From assembly GCA_009733775.1 (NCBI GenBank), contig WOGZ01000039.1:62001-126000 (forward strand): DNA of 64,000 bases, given 5' to 3'. Under the pieces are notes generated by a model. That model worked only from the letters and a program-made list of their open reading frames with translations, searched no databases and was not told the origin of the DNA. Source of the DNA: Alectoria sarmentosa (Eukaryota > Ascomycota > Lecanoromycetes > Lecanorales > Parmeliaceae). Below, piece by piece: positions 53,669 through 64,000 of the stretch. How positions within the stretch are numbered: the stretch's first letter is position 1; each line of letters begins with the position of its first letter. Made by a program: the position numbers and the translations under genes.

Positions 53669-55862
53669 TTAAAGCATGTCAGGCATCAACAATAGAATCA
53701 AATGCAGAGAGACAAAGACCAATGCTACGACAGACCTCTGGGAGGCGGCTGAGGAAAGAACCTTTTGTATAGCACTCAATCCATGTGCGCAAACCTGCCA
53801 TACGGTAAGCTGGGTTTGATCAGTCAAAGCACTGCTTTGAATCTTCGTTGTCGTCTTTGCGTGCACCTGAATTGTCGAGTCTGCAGTGAACTCCCCTGTC
53901 GATTTCAATGACTTTAGAAAGTCATAGACTTCACGTGAGTCCATATCACGAGCGCATTGATGAGGCCACTGTCCGTTTCTATCTGGCGAAAGGAGATAAT
54001 TCCCTGGATCTAGCGCAACGAGCTGCTGGATAGCTTCCAATTTGGTCCATTCTGCGGCGTGATGTAGTACATTCCGAAGACAAGAGTCTGTAGCATATAA
54101 ATCAGCTCCCTTTGCAATGAGCAACTTCAATACCGCCAATATCCTGCTAGTTCGGACAACATAGTGAACGGCTGTGCATCCATGGTTGTCCCGCATCTCT
54201 AGCTCGGGAGCCGAAGCCCGTTCAAGGAGGTGTTTGAGAAGGCCAACATTCCCTCTAGATGCGGCGTAATGAAGACAAGTCCTTCCGGAGCTATCGGCTG
54301 ACCAAAGGTCGACTGTATCGCGAGCACGGCCACTCTCAAATATCTTAGGCGTCGTTCTGCTGCTCCAGGCTAGATAGTGGATTATTGACATTCCTGCTGA
54401 GTCCGGACATAAAGTTTCCATCCAGTCCCCGCGACTCAAGACTCTACCAATAGTCGCATTGAAAATTGTGTGCAATGGCGTCCTGTTCCCGACAGCAACA
54501 GTTGCCAAATCAGCACCATGTTCGATCAACAGCCTCGCTGTTTTGTAATTATTCTTTGTTGACATTGCTCGATGGAGTGGAGTCTCGCCATCCTCATCTG
54601 GAGTGTTCACGTCTGCTCCTGCCTCAATAAGGACCTTGATGAGGTCGGTATGACCCCTACTCGAAGCTGTGTGCAAAAGCGTGATACCGTACATTGTTAC
54701 GTCTTTGGCCGATGCTTGGCCACTTGCCAGCAAACTCCTTGTGCCATCTATCGATCCATCACGTACACATTGAAAAATGTCTGCATTTTGGGAAACAATT
54801 CGCACGCAATCCAGGCTCCAGGATGTCGTGAGACTCATCCTACGGAGAGCTGTGGTGTGAATAATGAACAGTTCGACATTGAGTCTCTTGCAAAGTCTGT
54901 TTGCCAGATTCAAAGAGATATCGATACCAAAACCAGTGCTATGACGATTGAATGGAGACCGGGAGCTTTGCGTACGACCAGATTCTAACGTGGTTACTGG
55001 ACCTACTCGGAGTACGAAATTTGAGAAAGGGAAATCTGAACGCAAAAGAAGCCATGCGCGGATGCATTGCTGAGGAGCATTCCATCTCGTTGAGCGCTCC
55101 TTTGGCCCTGAGATTGGACTTTTTAACTGTTGTTCCACTTCGAGACCTTCATATGGTGTCAAAACTCGAGTCTGTCTATCAAATTGATAGTTGTGGACTT
55201 CGTGATTGGATATAGTGACTGCTTCGCATGATTGTATGCGCGACTGGAAGGCTGCGCCTAGGGATGGGAGCAACTCTCCAGAGCCTGCGAGGCTGACTTG
55301 GTTTGAGGCATCCGGTATCTGCTCTGATGGCAAGGACCCGTGAATAGCTCTGCTCTTGGAATCAGCCTTGTAACTTTGATTGGCATTAAGTACTGGTTGG
55401 AAGTCACATCAGTAGTGTAAGAAGCTCTAGTGAGAATTCAGCATGGTACAACTTTACCATCTCTAAGAAATGGTTCAAATCGTGTTTCCCAGCTGTCAGC
55501 CATTTAATCTTTTGCCATGATCTCCGTGTCTTGCGATCCCACTTATGATGGGTTGTCTCTCTCTTGTCTAGGTCATTATCGATTTTGCTGACCTTGTTAG
55601 ACCATATTTCGAGTTGACTTAGACACTCGTTGAGTCTTTGTTGAAAATGCGGCGAGATTTGCCAATTGGGATCCAATCTTTTACCGCATTCTTGGAGAGT
55701 AGTCAGCGTGATGTGAAGCGACTTGAGCGCCGTAAGCAGATGACGGATGTTTTCGGGAACTCGCGATACTTCGTGAAAAAATTTGAAGAGGAATTTGGCG
55801 GAGTCGGCCACGCATGCAGCGACAGCTATGACAGAGGCTGCAGAGGACAAGAGTTCAGCCAT
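53669..55862 (-). CDS. STAND-like ankyrin-repeat protein with C-terminal membrane helix
   Basis: The N-terminal exon (from 55862: MAELLSSAASVIAVAACVAD) matches the helical N-terminal domain of fungal STAND/NLR-like proteins (Helo-like class: SAASVIAVAAC, KFFHEVSRVPENIRHLL). An intron of uncertain boundaries (near 55360-55465) joins it to a frame ending at 53669. That part has an unusual linker, then at least five ankyrin repeats (GITLLHTASSRGHTDLIKVL, DGETPLHRAMSTK, GRTCLHYAASRGNVGLLKHL, GCTAVHYVVRTS, LRNVLHHAAEWTK). It ends in a hydrophobic helix RSVVALVFVSLHLILLLMPD. No NACHT/NB-ARC nucleotide-binding domain is seen between. Fungal relatives act in heterokaryon incompatibility or innate-type recognition. 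Here that role is inferred only from domains. Confidence 0.8.
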
Positions 55863-56294
55863 ACTGAAGCAGTGCTTTCCGCAACTCAATGCGCGCTCTC
55901 AGTATGTCGGGCCACGTCCTCAATAAAGTACTGAAACAGTTGGCTGGGACGGCTGGCGACCCCCAAATTGCAAACAGATCCTATGTATGAATGAAGCCCC
56001 CAAACGCATGCATACGTAACCCAGCCTCCATTTCGCCGAGGCCCACACATGTCTGCCCCCAACATCGACATCAGCTATAGGCATAGGATGAGGCGAAAGG
56101 ATCCTACGACAGTATTTTGAGGTAGTGTATGTGTATGAGGCAGTCTGACAGTGATGCTGTCTGGCACAAAGGACCCTGAGACTGTCCCATATCCTACTTA
56201 GCGAGGTTGCCTCAGTTCTCAGACGTGTGTCACTATAACCACTCCGTTATACCCTTTCGGGCGATATCCGAGGATTACCCACTCGGAGGCTGTA
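55863..56294. other. Upstream of ankyrin gene; repeat-rich edge of AT block
   Basis: The promoter side of the ankyrin gene. At 56218-56235 CTCAGACGTGTGTCAC is an inverted match to the terminal repeat at 56295, so an old element end may lie here. Confidence 0.5.
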
Positions 56295-57469
56295 ACACGT
56301 CTGAACCCAAAACTCAATAATACCTTTGATCATGTACGATATTTTTTGAAGAATTGTTTACAATAAATAAATTTTCTTTTTTGCACGTAATATATTCAAA
56401 AGATCATTTAACTATTTACTTTTCAGCGTTTTTTTAAAAAAAAAGAATTTGATTCGTGATTGTATAGCTGATTTCTGATATTGTACGCATCATTTTGATT
56501 GTTTTTGAATATCAAGAGAAATAATTACACTGCGTTTCGTGTCAACATTATCAAAACATTGCGTTTTAAGCCATCATTGTCCCTTCGCACAAAACATTCA
56601 ATCCCTTCGCATAGGGCATTCAATTCTTTCACACAGACTATTCAATTCCTTCGCATAAAACAATCAATTCCTTCACACGAACATTTAATCCCTTCGCATA
56701 AAGTATTCAATGAATTTTGCGTTTTACGCGCTGCGCTCTGCGCGCTGTGCGTTATGCGCTATATTATTTTTTAAAAAAAAAGTTTTTTATTCACTCTTTT
56801 TTTTTGTGGGAATCGAATCATAATATTAAAAAACCTTCGACGCAGATTTTTTAAATTCAAAAAATTATATCAACGTCATAATTTAAAAGGTGTCGAATAA
56901 ATACGAAACTTTAAGTTTTCAAACCCCTCAAAACAACGTTAATACATTTTTACGATTGTTATTTAAAATAGTTTCGAAAAGTGATGTGATATCAAACATA
57001 CATCGACGCGAGATTTTTTCTTTAAGATTTGTTTTAATGATGTCGTCGTCGCAATCGTTTGAAATTTTTTTTTACGAATATAAAATATGTGAACGAATGC
57101 GACACGATATTATCATCGATGAAAATTTCAAATATTATTTTAATACGTTGCAGATGATATTTATGTTGAAAATTAATCTTTTGCGTAACGTACGTAAGGT
57201 CAGCCCTAAGGTTAGCCGTGTCTTGACATTGTCTTGGCGAATAAGCTTAAAAACACGATTCCCCCGTGTTTCTTATATACTTAATCAACACACACATAAT
57301 ATTCATTATATATCTTTTAACAATTTAAGATACATAAAAATAAATATTATTAATCAAATATATTAAAACTCGTGATCGCATAATGTGTTAATTAAATAAA
57401 ATAAAAATTTGATCTTTTTTTAAAACTTATGACCTGAAAAAATACGGGGTTTTGAACTCAGACGTGTCT
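56295..57469. mobile_element. AT-rich transposon relic with terminal inverted repeats (RIP-like)
   Basis: A 1.17-kb sharply AT-rich block. The left end ACACGTCTGAACCCAAAACT and the right end GGGGTTTTGAACTCAGACGT are imperfect inverted copies of each other. The differences are mainly C/T exchanges, as RIP would cause. A 158-codon frame (56890-57366) inside is TTT/AAT-rich and does not resemble a known transposase, so I treat it as decayed sequence. No target-site duplication was seen. Confidence 0.65.
56581..56711 (+). repeat. 22-bp minisatellite, six units
   Basis: Six tandem imperfect units of about CCCTTCGCATAAAACATTCA plus AT. One unit is 21 bp. Variation between units is mainly C/T and G/A, matching the AT drift of the surrounding block. 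Confidence 0.85.
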
Positions 57470-57862
57470 AAACATAATCGCGCAAAATTCTTTACTCTAT
57501 ACTCAAAATAATAAGGCTTCGAATAAATAATAAAATCTTTACCCGAAAAAGATAACTTGGGTGTGGGCACAGCGTCTGAGGACTGAGACAATAGCGAGGT
57601 GGCATTAAACTAAGCCGGGCGGACTTCGGCCGAAAACCCCTGAGCTTACTTACGAACTAATGCATTGCCAGGATAAACTATGGGATACTACGGACACGCT
57701 CAGCCTAGCCGTAAGCAGCAAAAGATGACAGTGAGGCAATCAGGCAAACTTTCAGCCTCAAACGGCCTTTGTATGCTCTTTTCTGTCCCCTCCCTGCCTA
57801 CTCAAGCAACTATCAAAGGCATTTTCCCATTCTATTTCCTGGTGACGACTGCAAAACTGAAA

Positions 57863-58180
57863 ATGCCGGAGCCACCACAGGGTTGTACTTCTCAGACTTC
57901 GTTCGCAGTCGATGATCGTGTGTACTATCTCCGGTCAGGTATGTCTTATTGGTCTTTGCGTTTCCTTCCATGTCTCGACCGATGTTTGACCTATATTTAC
58001 CCATCATTAGACAAGTGGCGGCTTGGTGCAGTCGTTCAAAAAGAAAGCACTGGCAGATATATGGTGAGTAATGGCACCACATTGCTGATATTTGTTCGCT
58101 ACTAATCCGGGTAAAAGATCAAAGATAAGAACGGAGAGTACTACTCCTCGGATACAGAACACATAAGAAAGGCGTCCTAG
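57863..58180 (+). CDS. Small SH3/Tudor-like protein
   Basis: 63 aa from three exons (57863-57938, 58011-58063, 58118-58180; 192 nt). The translated core is VDDRVYYLRSDKWRLGAVVQ followed by KESTGRYMIKDKNGEYYSSD and a basic tail ending AS. Alternating beta-strand-like segments with 'D-x-V-x-Y...W-R-x-G-x-V' resemble a Tudor/SH3-like barrel that reads modified peptides or chromatin. Both introns are GT-AG, and the second has a CTAAT branch site close to its acceptor. It lies between the AT-rich relic and the kinase fragment 210 bp downstream. The annotation is my own reconstruction, as the protein is too short for a domain call to be certain. Confidence 0.6.
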
Positions 58181-58387
58181 TAAATGCTATTCTCATTCGG
58201 TCCAACTAAGTCGAAAACATTTCAATCGCTGAACACAAAACGCTCATCCGGGCTTGTATCCGACCAAACCTTCAATTGGTCCGCAAGGAATCCTTTCACG
58301 CTGTGGACTGCTTACGCATGATCTGTTGGCATTCAATCCGAGTGATAGCCGTGTGAAACCCAATTTCGTGGAGCAGCCCCCTCAGAA

Positions 58388-59071
58388 ATGGCCAACAACA
58401 CTAGACAATCGGCAAAAGCTAGTCCCTCTCTCTACGACTTGCTATGGGAGCGATACTCTGCGAGCGAAAACTACGATGGGCAGAAGTTCATCTGCATGGA
58501 GACCGTAGAACAAGAATTTGATTACGTTCGTATTGAGCAGTGGATTAAGACACATCCCCTTGACCGACGACCTCAGCATTGGAACAGCGATGGAGACCTT
58601 ATTCATGCCCTTCTTACTGATTCACGCCTTCTCTTTGCCCTACTGGTCCTTGGAGGATTAGAGCAATTGTTCTCAACACTTGTCTCCCATGGCTTCAATG
58701 ATCATACGCTCTTTGATCATGTGTCGTTCGGACATCGCTGCGTCTCTGCGGGACTCACCGAGAGGGAGAGACACGCTCTGGTAGAATATCGAAAACGAAT
58801 TGGTGCTGTACTTTTTGGTAATGAGCACCAGGTCTTTCCGAAGGGGACAGTATTACCTTATCGAAACATCAATCATCCAAAAGAGGACAGATTCGGGGGT
58901 TTCGGCGTTGTTCGTCGCGTGGAAGTTGCAGTTGGCCACCTAAAAGGCTACAAGGAGGTGAGTAAACAGCGCCAAAGATCATTACCGATTGCTCATTCGG
59001 GGCAAGGCCGCTTCAGCCAGGATCTCACTGCAGGAACAAACCTCCCAAAAAAAAAGACCGGTCTCTTTTAA
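58388..59071 (+). pseudogene. Truncated serine/threonine kinase-like fragment
   Basis: Open for 227 codons. The N-terminal region (SPSLYDLLWERYSASENYDG, ALLVLGGLEQLFSTLVSHGF) resembles the helical leader found before protein-kinase domains in some fungal proteins. Near residue 178, GGFGVVRRVEVAVGHLKGYK is a glycine-rich P-loop with the following strand of a kinase N-lobe. A GTGAGT donor (after KGYKE) follows, but no continuation with the Lys/Glu/HRD/DFG motifs was found downstream. The remaining frame is basic low-complexity. The kinase therefore looks cut off after the glycine loop, either truncated or disrupted by the nearby AT-rich insertion. Confidence 0.55.
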
Positions 59072-60156
59072 CGATTTCGGGATACATCAGGCAGATGCCA
59101 GGTTGGTGGAAGTTCGCACGGAAGTACCTAGCAGATGACGGGGGCAAGGCTGAAGGACATTAATTGGGCGTCTTTCATGCGCCACCAGTGGTCATGGTCA
59201 GCCGTGAAGGATTCGACACGGAACAAGCAAAAAAAGGTGAGGCATCAAGAGCGACGACGACGACTCCTTGACCAATGAAAACTCCGAAAAGGATCCTCTC
59301 ATACTAATAAAAAACATGAAGCCTCCTCCATCTGCAGCCTTGTCCCCTCCGTCCCAAGAGTCCAACTTTCCGGCGTCTTTTGTCCTTGGAGCAGCGAGCG
59401 GTCGGTCTACTTTACGCCCTACACCCACTTTCGTTATGCCGACAACCCTTGCTGCAGTCAGCTTCCTTCCTTTAGCCCTCCTCACGCAAACCCCTAAGGA
59501 AGGATCCCTCTACTAAGTGGAATTGTGTGATGAGAGTGCAGTGCTATAGCATCATCGGGCTCGGGCACGTTGTCGCCAGTCAATCAATCAATCTTTTTGC
59601 AAGGATATTTGAAAGTTTGCAGCCATTCTGTATGAATTAGCTATATGTAACCTACTTAGCTGGCTTGGCTTGGCCTGATGGGGTTATATCTTCAACGTAG
59701 TAGGCTTCCATGAAACATATACGTTTGCATTTACCTCTCGTTGAATTTTCTATCTACTTAAATTTATTCAACGATATCTAAAAAAATGGTTTAAGACTTG
59801 AAAGAGATCGTTCGTTTTATTGAATTAATGTAATAGAAATATTTGCGATTTATATACTTATTTGTTGAATTCAAAAATTCAAAAAGATTGTTTAAATCGT
59901 TTCGTCAAATCAATATAATTACAACATCTTAAGGAAATAATCGCGTGGGTTTATGTTATAGAAATGTTCGCTATGAAAGATACACGAACGTCTTATTGAG
60001 GAAGATCTTCTGCACATTATTGATTATAATGCGAATTTGCCACTGTGAATACGAGATTTGTATGTAAGACATTAAACATGAGATTTGCCGCCGGCGACGT
60101 CTTCCATATTCCTATCTGAGACAGTCTCGAGACCCATACTCCGCTCCTGCCTTCTA
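59072..60156. other. Gene-free region with second AT-rich patch
   Basis: About 1.1 kb. From 59740 to 60080 the DNA is AT-rich with runs like ATTTGCGATTTATATAC. This may be another RIP-affected relic, but no terminal repeats were identified. No gene seen. Confidence 0.5.
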
Positions 60157-61382
60157 CTACCACTGCGGTTCCTTAAAAGAAGTCATGTTCGTATCCAGTC
60201 TCTTAAAACCCGGTCGCGTCCTCGTCGCGGCTGAAACCCTCTCCATAGTCCCATAATCAATCTCTTGCACGCCTTCACAGCTTCCAGCCCGCACCTCCTC
60301 ACACGTCACCTCAACACCTGGCTTGGACTTTGCCTCTTCACTAATCGCGTCTTGTGAATATTGCAGCACAGACATCCTCGTCCCTTCCCCATGCTCCAAA
60401 TCTCTTGCTACGGCCAGACTGCCCCTCCTGGCGATTTCGTCACGTTCCACGTCTCTGGACGCCGCTATACTGCCCTTTCTTGCGACTTCAACGTGGTAAA
60501 CGTCCGACTCGGAAAGCTCGTCCAAGTCGTGGCCAGCGGCTTTTGCTGCGGCGCGGAGTTTGCGGGTGCGGATAAGCCAGAGACCATGGGAGACGAAAAT
60601 GCCGCCTTCGATGAAGATGCAGACGATGAAGAGGCATCCGCCCAGAGGGTCGAATGTATTCTGAGCTACAACGCCCAGGAGGGAGAAGAACGCTCCTAGC
60701 CAGTCGATGGCGAGGAAGACGAAATTAATGCCGACAACCCTCCCTGATCGCTTCCAGAGCTCGAAATAGGGGGATAAAAGACCTGCTGCGAGTAAGATGG
60801 CGGCGACAATGCCGACAGTCATGATGGGCCATTCGACTTGGTGGTCATAAAGTGGTCTGAGAGTGAGGATCAGAAAGGCTTCAGCTCCTCCGAATGTTAT
60901 GCCGACTGCTGTTCCTACGAGAGTGGCTTTCCATGTCGTCCATTCTCTAGGTAATGGCTTTAGTCAACGAGGAATTGTATACGAGCAATTTGGTAATCGT
61001 GCTTACTTATTGTATACCAGAATCTGCCCCCAGCTAAAAAGCGCGAATACGCAAAAGACCTGCGGCTGGATTTGGATTGGTAGGTTGAAGTTCTGAGACG
61101 TCAGTCTCTCAATCAGTCTCACGATTCCCGGGGAAATCACCTGAACAATCGCGTACACTCCCAAGGGCACAGCCGCTATTTCCTGTATCAGAACCATTGG
61201 ACTAAAGAGAGGTTCGGAAATGTACAGATAGCCCAGAGGAACATCATCAATCCAGGCAAGCCATCGGTTTTCTTCTGCTTCCAATTATACCATATCTGCG
61301 GTAATAACTGTATGCACCAGAAGATAGTGCCAATTGTACCAAGTATGTTAGCGGCAACGGGAATGCTGGTTTGAGGCGCCAT
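60157..61382 (-). CDS. PQ-loop repeat membrane protein
   Basis: Multi-exon gene from the ATG at 61382. The N-terminal motif ILGTIGTIFWCIQLLPQIWY and NWKQKKTDGLPGLMMFLWAI carries the PQ-loop (LLPQIWYNW). The second PQ-containing region is IQIQPQVFCVFALFSWGQIL. Further hydrophobic segments are AILLAAGLLSPYFELWKRSG, NFVFLAIDWLGAFFSLLGVV and GCLFIVCIFIEGGIFVSHGL, then a cytosolic tail to 60157. Family members (Ypq1/2, PQLC2) export basic amino acids or sugars from the vacuole or lysosome. The specificity here is not readable. About six to seven membrane segments fit the family. Confidence 0.88.
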
Positions 61383-63297
61383 GTTTGGAAAAGCCTCTAT
61401 GCGATGCGGATTGTGAAAAGATATAGGTAAGATATAGGTAGGCAGCGAGGAAACACTTTAAGAAAATTCCGTAGGAGATGGAGGGGCCTGAGTATTGTGG
61501 AGACGAGAGTTTGAACTACGTCTAAGAGACGTTCGCTCGCACCGGTGGAAAAGTGTATTATTGGCAGCTGTCAGAGGAATTGCATACAAACATACTCCGG
61601 ACGAAGAGCGAGTAATATACCACTGTTCAGATCTCTTACCGGACACTACATGCGCTTCGTGTCTCAAGCCTTTTCGCTGCTGCTTCTTCCTCATCGCCGA
61701 GGTCATCTGACTCCATCTCGTACTTAGTCGGCACTCAATTGCCTCAACGATGATCTATGTGGCTGAATCTCATGCTAGGAAATTGTCCGAACGCGATCGT
61801 CTTCCCAAGAATTGCATGTATGACATTGTTTCTTTCCTCAAAAGGACAGGCTATTGAACGATCGCGTTGACTTGTCCAAGTTTAGTGACTCTGGCTCGGA
61901 GCTTACTCCAGCTTCTAGTCACTGCTACATGATTGCCGGCATCCAGATGTTCTGGTCAAAGCAACCTTTGGCTGGTGTAGAGGCTTGGAATCGTAGCGCA
62001 GGTGCCAGCGGAAGCCTGTTTGAGAGGAAACATTGAGCCCGTGGTTCCAAGGGAACCCCGCTTGGACCGCACACGGCAAGCCTTCACCAGAAAGTGACAC
62101 GTCGTCGGAGAATTTCAAGCATGCATGAAGGCGGACAGCTCCTGCATGAAGGGTCTAAAGAATCAGAATGAGTGTTTATTGTGAGAGTTGAGAGATTTGA
62201 GAGAAATTGAGCTACGAGAGGAGGTCATGGCGGTCAATAGCCTAGATGCCCGCTTACTCTAGATAGTCGCCAAGGCTCCACTCTAAGTAAGCCCCTGCTG
62301 TGCCTGCCATGCCCCACCACCGTCACTAAATCGCTGCTGAAAAATAAATCCCCCCAGATCACTTGAATAGTCAGATGCATTGGCATCAAAAAAAACTTTG
62401 GATGGTTTGTGAAGATTTTTGCAACCTCCGTGCTGAGATATTGTGAGTGCTTTGAAATTGGGTATGAGAAATTCAGTCTCGACTCACAATCGAACACGGA
62501 CCTCCACCTATCGATTGGAAGGGTGGAATCCTAACCATTGGACCAAGGAAGCCGAATTGATTTTGAAGGGATGCCCTAACATGATATATATAAAAAGTAT
62601 GGAAGGAATTGACTTCTGAAAATCGTTCCCCATCAATTTTCCGCTCATGTATCTAGCCAAAAATGGAATTCGGTGAGACTACGAGTATAGTGATCATAAC
62701 TCGCATTTTAGGTACCACAGAAGGATGCACGCTTTTATTCATCTAACATGCCATGTATCTGACTCTCCCCTGCGCCCAAGAGCCCTTGCAAGCATCTTAA
62801 AATGAGACGCCGTATATGATGATCATAACGCTATGTATATGCACCAGGTAGTCCAGCTGTCGATGCTTCTTTCATGAGATCTGCGCCAGTCATGTCCCTA
62901 CATGTATGAGAAAACCCTTGATCGCTCTTTCCCCCCAGCACCTGCAACCAAATGTAGCGGCCAAAAACCTAGCACCAGAGAGCAAAGGGGGAATCATCTT
63001 AAAAACTTATGCCCCGGCAAGCCACCCAGCCCAATCGCAAGTACTTCATGTCTTTCTCCGTATCCGATTACAAGTACTGACCCATGCCACACACGTATGA
63101 CCCAGCTTTCCATAGCCGTAGATTTCGGCTAGCCATGCCTGCACAACGGAGGAATTATTGAAGGAATGTCTAGCAGCCGCCAAAACGCCTGCTTCTAGAA
63201 GATAATGACGCCGAAGCGCCTCGCCAAACCGGACTGATGATTTCGCATAAAGATTCCTTGTCGTCAATTCTGCATCTTTGCGGCCTCGTGGAGTTCG
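61383..63297. other. Long intergenic region with tRNA-like sequence
   Basis: About 1.9 kb without a protein gene. It holds the tRNA-Gly-like sequence at 62475-62552. Other frames are short. Confidence 0.55.
62475..62552 (-). tRNA. tRNA-Gly(UCC)-like sequence, probably degenerate
   Basis: On the minus strand the D arm is GGTCCAATGGTTAGGAT. The anticodon arm is CCACCCTTCCAATCGATAGG then TGG. The CCACC and GGTGG stems pair, and the loop reads CTTCCAA if six bases (ATCGAT) are treated as a mini-intron at 37/38, giving anticodon TCC (Gly). This matches the usual fungal tRNA-Gly(UCC) anticodon arm. The T arm (CGTGTTCGATTGTGAG) pairs poorly, and the acceptor 5' GCTTCCT lacks its 3' partner. It is therefore probably a pseudogene or tRNA-derived repeat. 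A mini-intron tRNA is the alternative. Confidence 0.45.
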
Positions 63298-64000
63298 TCA
63301 ACGTCCAAACATGTAATCTGAATACTGCGCCCCCTGGCCACCCCAGCCAGTCGTCATGCCCCCTGCGGGTGGGCTTCGCATAGACATACCCATGCTTAGA
63401 TCACTCATTCCAAAGTTGCTCATGCTGCTCGGGCTTATCATGCCGTTCATGGTGCTGCTCGATGTGTGCAGACCTGGTGGAGCCGCCAATCCAGGTGGAG
63501 GTCCGTTGGCTGTCGAAAATGGCTGGATTCCCAGGCCATTCACTCCTGGCATGGGTCCTGATGGCGACAAGGGTGCTGGCAGACCCATTCCCCCAGGCTG
63601 CCCAGTCCGAACGCCGAGTGGATTTTTGGAAAAACTCAAACGTATACCACCCTTCACACTGTTATGTAGTGGATGACCGTAGAGTTCATTGAGAGCTTTG
63701 GTCGCAAATGATATGTCCTCAAACTCCACGAAGCACATAGGCCCATTCTGCTTCGTTCTAAAACACAATCTCTTGTATCCTCTCTGCTTCGAGAACATCG
63801 CCTTCAATTCATCCTCTGATGTATCGATGGGGAGATTGCCAACGTAAAGTGTGTTGCACGGAGGATTCTGATCAGCAGGATTGACCGGCGGGTAGTTATG
63901 CCGTTGGTAATGCTGATTTGCCAGTTGATAAGACGCATTTGGCCCCAGATTGCTGATACTGGTTGACGACATGGCGGAAATAGGGCTCTGCAGTGGTGCT
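63298..64000 (-). CDS. scw1: Scw1/Whi3-like RNA-binding protein, C-terminal part (5' beyond window)
   Basis: The frame runs open past the last Met (63972) to the window edge, so the N-terminus lies outside. The RRM is NTLYVGNLPIDTSEDELKAM (RNP2, LYVGNL) followed by GPMCFVEFEDISFATKALNE (RNP1-like CFVEF), then LYGHPLHNSVKGGIRLSFSK and NPLGVR. This is the C-terminal RRM of Scw1/Whi3-family proteins, which control cell-wall integrity and cell-cycle mRNAs. A Gly/Pro/Met-rich tail follows to the stop at 63298. Cytoplasmic. Confidence 0.92.
   Translation of the reverse strand, partial: APLQSPISAMSSTSISNLGPNASYQLANQHYQRHNYPPVNPADQNPPCNTLYVGNLPIDTSEDELKAMFSKQRGYKRLCFRTKQNGPMCFVEFEDISFATKALNELYGHPLHNSVKGGIRLSFSKNPLGVRTGQPGGMGLPAPLSPSGPMPGVNGLGIQPFSTANGPPPGLAAPPGLHTSSSTMNGMISPSSMSNFGMSDLSMGMSMRSPPAGGMTTGWGGQGAQYSDYMFGR

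Noticed and set aside
56890..57366. 158-codon frame in the AT-rich block as a real protein
   Set aside because: Composition is typical of random AT-rich DNA, and no motif was found.

Overview
This is nuclear DNA of a filamentous ascomycete (Pezizomycotina; a dothideomycete-like genome is my inference, not proven). The evidence is the gene content and architecture. Genes are compact and carry mostly 50-120 nt GT-AG introns. There is a Zn2Cys6/fungal_trans regulator, a GT90 (CAP10) glycosyltransferase, a CFEM-like cysteine-rich membrane protein, a Scw1/Whi3-type RRM protein, an Rsr1/krev-1 GTPase and several F-box-like proteins. One short AT-rich block looks like a RIP-degraded transposon. No bacterial operons, CRISPR arrays or rRNA genes were seen.

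Layout. 0-8 kb: an N gap in a poly-G run, then Rsr1-type GTPase (-), an F-box-like protein (+), a MetX-like alpha/beta hydrolase (+) and an unknown conserved-looking protein (-). 8-24 kb: a MITE-like element, a possible small membrane protein (-), a secreted amidase (-), NAD(P)HX epimerase (-), a Zn2Cys6 regulator (+), an Old Yellow Enzyme gene broken by a stop and a frameshift (-), an NAD-dependent epimerase/dehydratase (+), a heavily degraded hypothetical gene (+) and a second, inverted MITE copy. 24-46 kb: GT90 (+), CorA-type Mg transporter (-), F-box/zinc-ribbon-like protein (+), mitochondrial ribosomal protein bS16m (+), AAAP amino-acid transporter (-), a small secreted protein (+), F-box-like (-), CFEM-like protein (+), F-box-like (-), an F-box-like gene split by one TAA codon (+), and a divergent pair of a dual-specificity/tyrosine phosphatase (-) and a GNAT acetyltransferase (+). 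46-52 kb: one giant gene (about 1,830 aa) for a membrane-anchored, coiled-coil, repeat-rich, RGG-tailed protein (-). 52-64 kb: a STAND-like ankyrin protein (-), a 1.2 kb AT-rich transposon relic with terminal inverted repeats and an internal 22-bp minisatellite, a tiny SH3/Tudor-like gene (+) next to a truncated kinase fragment (+), a second AT-rich patch, a PQ-loop membrane protein (-), a tRNA-Gly-like sequence (-) and the 3' part of a Scw1-like RNA-binding protein running off the right edge (-).

The genes are mostly independent housekeeping or lineage-specific loci, not one pathway. The most unusual parts are the three broken genes, the two families of short dispersed repeats, the giant repeat protein, and the 53.7-60.1 kb island where an NLR-like ankyrin gene and a kinase fragment sit around a RIP-like relic. 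Exon boundaries were derived by eye from splice consensus and reading-frame continuity. Where I give exon coordinates, I checked that the summed exon length is a multiple of three.
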